From Pararge aegeria (Eukaryota; Arthropoda; Insecta; Lepidoptera; Nymphalidae), in NCBI RefSeq assembly GCF_905163445.1, contig NC_053182.1, forward strand, positions 6,076,001 to 6,140,000: 64,000 nucleotides of DNA, in the 5' to 3' direction. Each line of letters begins with the position of its first letter. Within the stretch, counting starts at the first letter, position 1. Shown here one piece after another: positions 60,330-64,000 of the stretch. A program made the translations under genes and the position numbers. Under the pieces are notes generated by a model. That model saw only the letters and a list, made by a program, of their open reading frames with translations. It ran no database searches and was not told the DNA's origin.

Positions 60330-62450
60330 AGTTTTCAAATTTTCTAACAATAGCTTGAACGAAGTAATCGTATCCGCTAAATCGCAAAGATTAAATAGCA
60401 TTATTAGCCAAACAATAGTGAAATACAAAAAGCAAAACAAACAACCCGAGAACCTTTCATTTGAAGTGCACAAAGGGATATTACTAGGCGAGTATTGAAG
60501 CGGACAATGCATCGGTAACACTAACGGGACAACGCACTAATTGTGAACCGAGTACCAAGCTCTTCCGTTACCCGCTGCGCTGTCGAGCTATAGCACTCTC
60601 CCGGGAACTGACATGCCACTATTAGAACGTCTCGAATAACGCCAACTACTCGCATAATCGCCCATGATACCACCTTTTACCAGTCCCGCTATTATTTCCT
60701 AGCCCATTGACTATGAGCAGCTTCAGAGCATACTACTCTAAAAAAGCACTTAAGTTAATTTTAATAATTATATCATCAAGCATAGCTGCAATTGTAGGGT
60801 AACTCGGCTTGTTTACTCCTACAAAAAAATATCTTTATTCCAGTCAGAAATAAATTCTTCACTGTGAACATTTAAGCGGTATAGCCTTTTATAAATAGCG
60901 GAAAACGTTTTGTAAACCACGCTAGGCGGCTCGTTGAAGCTGACAAAAGCCAAGATTGTGGTTAACATCACGATTCTATTTTGGAATTTAACACCAACAT
61001 TGACAATACGGTACTCATTTTTGAAATAACTATAATAAGATCTTAATCGATTATTATGAAATAAGATCAAGTTTTACTTTGAGGGATTTTAAATATTTGA
61101 ATTTATTTCGACATAGGTCTATTCTTTAATGGATAAAGTGAAAAATTATAAACTCATAAAAGATAAAAGTTCATCGATTATCGAAGTCTGAACATGATTC
61201 TGTAATAACAATTGTTACAAAAGTGCAATTTTAAAAGGCATAAGTAGTATGGTATAAACGTGCCAAGTTTACAAAATTGCGGACTAACTAACAGCTTATT
61301 ATATGCTAACCACGATTCGGAAACATCGTTTGTACTGTTCTATCAGTTGTTATGAATGATAAAGACATCATAGTATCTACTATTAACTCTCGTTCTTTTA
61401 CAACTTGACATTAATTGGTGATACATCAATCACAACAGGAGCCTTCTTAAATTTCAAATTGTTTTACATTACATATCGATTACTTGGAAAAAAGTGGTGA
61501 TTGAAGCAAATTGGAAACATGCTGATTGAATAAGACCGTTCATATTATGAATCTTATTCGCTTTGTAAGCTAAGCTGATACCTAACACGTAGCTTATGTA
61601 AGCTTTCATAAACAAGTCTTAACGATTACTCTACATACAAAATGTGGCGGCTGTTATGATACGTAAATATCATATAGAAAAATAGTTATAGCGAGAGTGT
61701 AGCGTCATCTTCACGAGACGTGTTGAGTTTAACAAGCTCTCGACTTGCACGCCGCTACCGCAAGAGTCTTACGCGCGCACCGACTTGTGCAAAGTGCACT
61801 TTACTTCCACCAGACGAGCACAAACATTGTGTACCGCCACAGCCTTAGGAGCAGAATCAAAAAGTTTACTGTAATAACAAAAGTCTGGAAGACTTTCTCA
61901 AGCAAAAACTCTTATCCACCTTAGTCACGTTCCGTATGCGGTCTTCAAAGTTGCAGACTTATGTTGTTTATTAATAAGATCCCCGTCATAATCTATCTCT
62001 GCCTAATATTTTCCGATGATGATTGTTGATTTAAATTAGTATAGAAATTCCAAACATAAAAATTTATGTTCAAATAATTTCACTTATCTCCCGTTGTTAT
62101 TTCCAGTTCGGATAAGCCGTAAAAAAAATTATAAGCTAAGTGTTTGTTCAAGTGCAAAGGGAAATGATTTAACTATTTGTGGATATCATTAATCGTAAAC
62201 AGCTCTTCTTAGTTCAAGGAGCCGTGTGTGACCCCACGTCTACTTCAATAAACTCAGCATCTTTATTGATATTGCCGCAATAATACAACAGTAATTTATA
62301 AGGGTTTATTAAAATGTATCGACACATTATATACACTGATTTTATTATTTTTACATTTTAAACACTTGACAGTTCGACTAAAACACGAAAATATTGAAAT
62401 AATGGACCAATATAAAATATACGCAAATGTAAGGATATCTCAGAGAGACA
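60330..62450. other. no gene seen
   Basis: AT-rich, with one CpG-richer patch at 61680-61850 (ttacgcgcgcaccgacttgt) that might be an upstream or promoter region of a gene outside my recognition. Confidence 0.35.
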
Positions 62451-62451
62451 T

Positions 62452-62742
62452 ATGTTATTACAAAGATATTATTTCGGAGTATCATATAACGAATGCACTT
62501 CGAGTGTGACTCCCGTTAGCGCATGCTCCACCGGTCAACCATTTCTTATTACGAACATTATTATCTCAACTGCAGGTTACGCGACGGCAGTAAATTTTTA
62601 CATTTTTCTAAAAAGTCAAAATGTATTTCTGAACGCATGCGACCTCAGAATTATTATTAAAGTTTCTAGAAATGTCGAGGTTAACGCGAACATAAATCGC
62701 CACATAGCTATTTCGTGTAATAAGCGACAATCCTCGCAATAG
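62452..62742 (+). CDS. unassigned 97-codon open frame
   Basis: Open from an internal ATG at 62452. Contains a hydrophobic stretch (PFLITNIIISTAGYATAVNF). No family recognised. The minus strand of the same block has stops in every frame. Confidence 0.15.
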   Translation: MLLQRYYFGVSYNECTSSVTPVSACSTGQPFLITNIIISTAGYATAVNFYIFLKSQNVFLNACDLRIIIKVSRNVEVNANINRHIAISCNKRQSSQ

Positions 62743-63016
62743 TCTTACCTTGATTAAAATACTAGTAGTATAATTGCAAGGAATTCATCGTTTAGATAAT
62801 TAAAAACATGAGTGTTAATCGGTAATAATTTATGAACGGTAATTGCAGGTGTGTATCAGTATGTAGCAGTAGAAGAATTATTTTTTTCAGAAATGTAATT
62901 TTATGATAGTATTAAAAAGTTTTTGCAGTACATCCCAAACAAATTTGTCATCCCGGGAATAAACCACAATAAATTTATATTCAACCACAGTAAATTATAT
63001 TTCGATTGTTTTGATT

Positions 63017-63298
63017 CTATTTATTAGTACAGAAGGATGATTGGTCAATATCTATAATTCCGCGATTTTGGTGTTCATAACCTCGATCTATCCAACCAAT
63101 TACTTTTAATGCCAGCATTACATCCATAGAGTATCCAAACGCTTTTACAAATTGTGGTACATATCGTTTAATATCTGCCACTGAGGTGAATGCAAAACTT
63201 TCCAATAATGCCATTATTATGGTATTCAAAAACGTATAATAAATACGCGGCGTTGTTCCTTTGTCGAAGTTATGCGCTAATAACCGTTGAACTGTTAG
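63017..63298 (-). CDS. unassigned open frame, possibly a terminal exon
   Basis: The frame is open from about 63298 to the TAG at 63017 (about 94 codons), longer than the stretch that starts with the first Met. A possible acceptor (aatacctaacag) lies at about 63293. The text is protein-like (NTIIMALLESFAFTSVADI, KRYVPQFVKAFGYSMDVML). Not recognised. Confidence 0.3.
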   Translation of the reverse strand, partial: LTVQRLLAHNFDKGTTPRIYYTFLNTIIMALLESFAFTSVADIKRYVPQFVKAFGYSMDVMLALKVIGWIDRGYEHQNRGIIDIDQSSFCTNK

Positions 63299-63350
63299 GT
63301 ATTATTGGATTTTTTCAAATGAGAAATACTCGTACCAAGGGATTTTATCT

Positions 63351-63530
63351 GTACTAATATAATAAATGCGAAACTGTGTTTGTTTGTTTGTCCTTCCTTC
63401 ACGCTCTTACATAGCAACTAATCAACTTTATTTTCGGCATAAAGTTAGTTGAAAGGACGGAGAGTAACATACGGTATTTGTATTAAACTGTAATAAACAC
63501 GGACGAAGAACGCGGGCAGCAGTTAGTTTG
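63351..63530 (+). mobile_element. interspersed repeat, related to 1167-1366
   Basis: gtactaatataataaatgcg, cataaagttagttgaaagga, then gcgggcagcagttagtttgc. Matches the copy near the left end of the window in the same orientation. Confidence 0.75.
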
Positions 63531-64000
63531 CAAATAAAAAAGAAATATGAAACATAAGAACTAATACGTATATATTTGTTACCGAGTCCCAAGTGCCGTT
63601 CATCTATCTGTCATCTGCACACTGATTTGCACTTTCAGTTAAGGTTTGCGAATGTATTGAGAATTGAAGATGCGATGGTGACCGATGAGTCACAATGAAC
63701 TGCGTTCATTGACCCGCCCTCACGTTTTAAGCCGTTATGGTACAATTGCTTGTACCGCATTTTTGCAACCAGACCCAAAATGGGTAGAAACTACATAAGA
63801 TATGAATTCTTTGAAATAACGCTTTTTGTACGAAATAAATAGGTATTCAACTCGTATTCCAATAAGTACGTAAGTTGCTTATCCTAGTTTTAATTAAGAG
63901 ACTGGTAAATCTCCTTATTGATTCATTCATGCCAGGCGCAGTTGACTCACGTAAGAGTGACGTCATTAAAATTGTTAAGAGATCGTAGTAGCTGGATGAC
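63531..64000. other. no gene seen
   Basis: AT-rich end of the window with no element I recognise. Confidence 0.45.

Overview
The window looks like nuclear DNA of a butterfly or moth. It is AT-rich and intron-rich, with small GC-richer exons. It is full of interspersed repeats I recognise as typical of Lepidoptera: a tRNA-derived SINE with an intact B box, LINE tails, a Helitron helicase relic, and the 'cgcttaatcgcttag...cgtctctgtcg' tandem family. I cannot name the species.

Layout. Positions 1-18,600 hold no gene I can support, only dispersed repeats and transposon relics. Positions 18,913-34,825 (+) hold a 12-exon gene that I assemble end to end as one open frame of 490 codons plus stop. 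It is the lepidopteran Mextli (mxt), an eIF4E-binding, MIF4G/KH-domain translation factor. Positions 34,826-39,515 are its 3' side and a gene-poor spacer. Positions 39,516-44,094 (-) hold the seven 3'-terminal coding exons of mitoguardin (Miga, FAM73 family), convergent with mxt. Positions 45,249-47,376 (-) hold a complete three-exon gene of 262 codons plus stop for a zeste-type Myb/SANT-like DNA-binding protein with a C-terminal coiled coil. A probable 5' leader exon lies just beyond 47,804. I did not find the 5' part of Miga. It would have to lie upstream on the minus strand, so the Myb/SANT-like gene may be nested in a Miga intron. Positions 48,000-64,000 are mostly non-coding, with two GC-rich exon candidates on the plus strand (about 49.9-50.2 kb and 53,951-54,031) and a few unassigned open frames.

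Function. The three genes have no obvious shared pathway: translation control, mitochondrial outer-membrane and contact-site biology, and chromatin or transcription. They look like ordinary neighbours.

Most unusual signals: (1) a 54-bp tandem triplication that carries a Miga splice donor, giving three in-frame donors spaced by 18 codons; (2) at least seven near-perfect inverted repeats, six with loops of only 4-7 nt, scattered through introns and spacers, including a perfect 31-bp-arm palindrome inside an mxt intron; (3) a SINE inserted cleanly into an older repeat copy; (4) a phase-symmetric, Arg/Ala-rich 69-nt exon in mxt just before the eIF4E-binding exon. I found no undescribed multi-gene system in the window.
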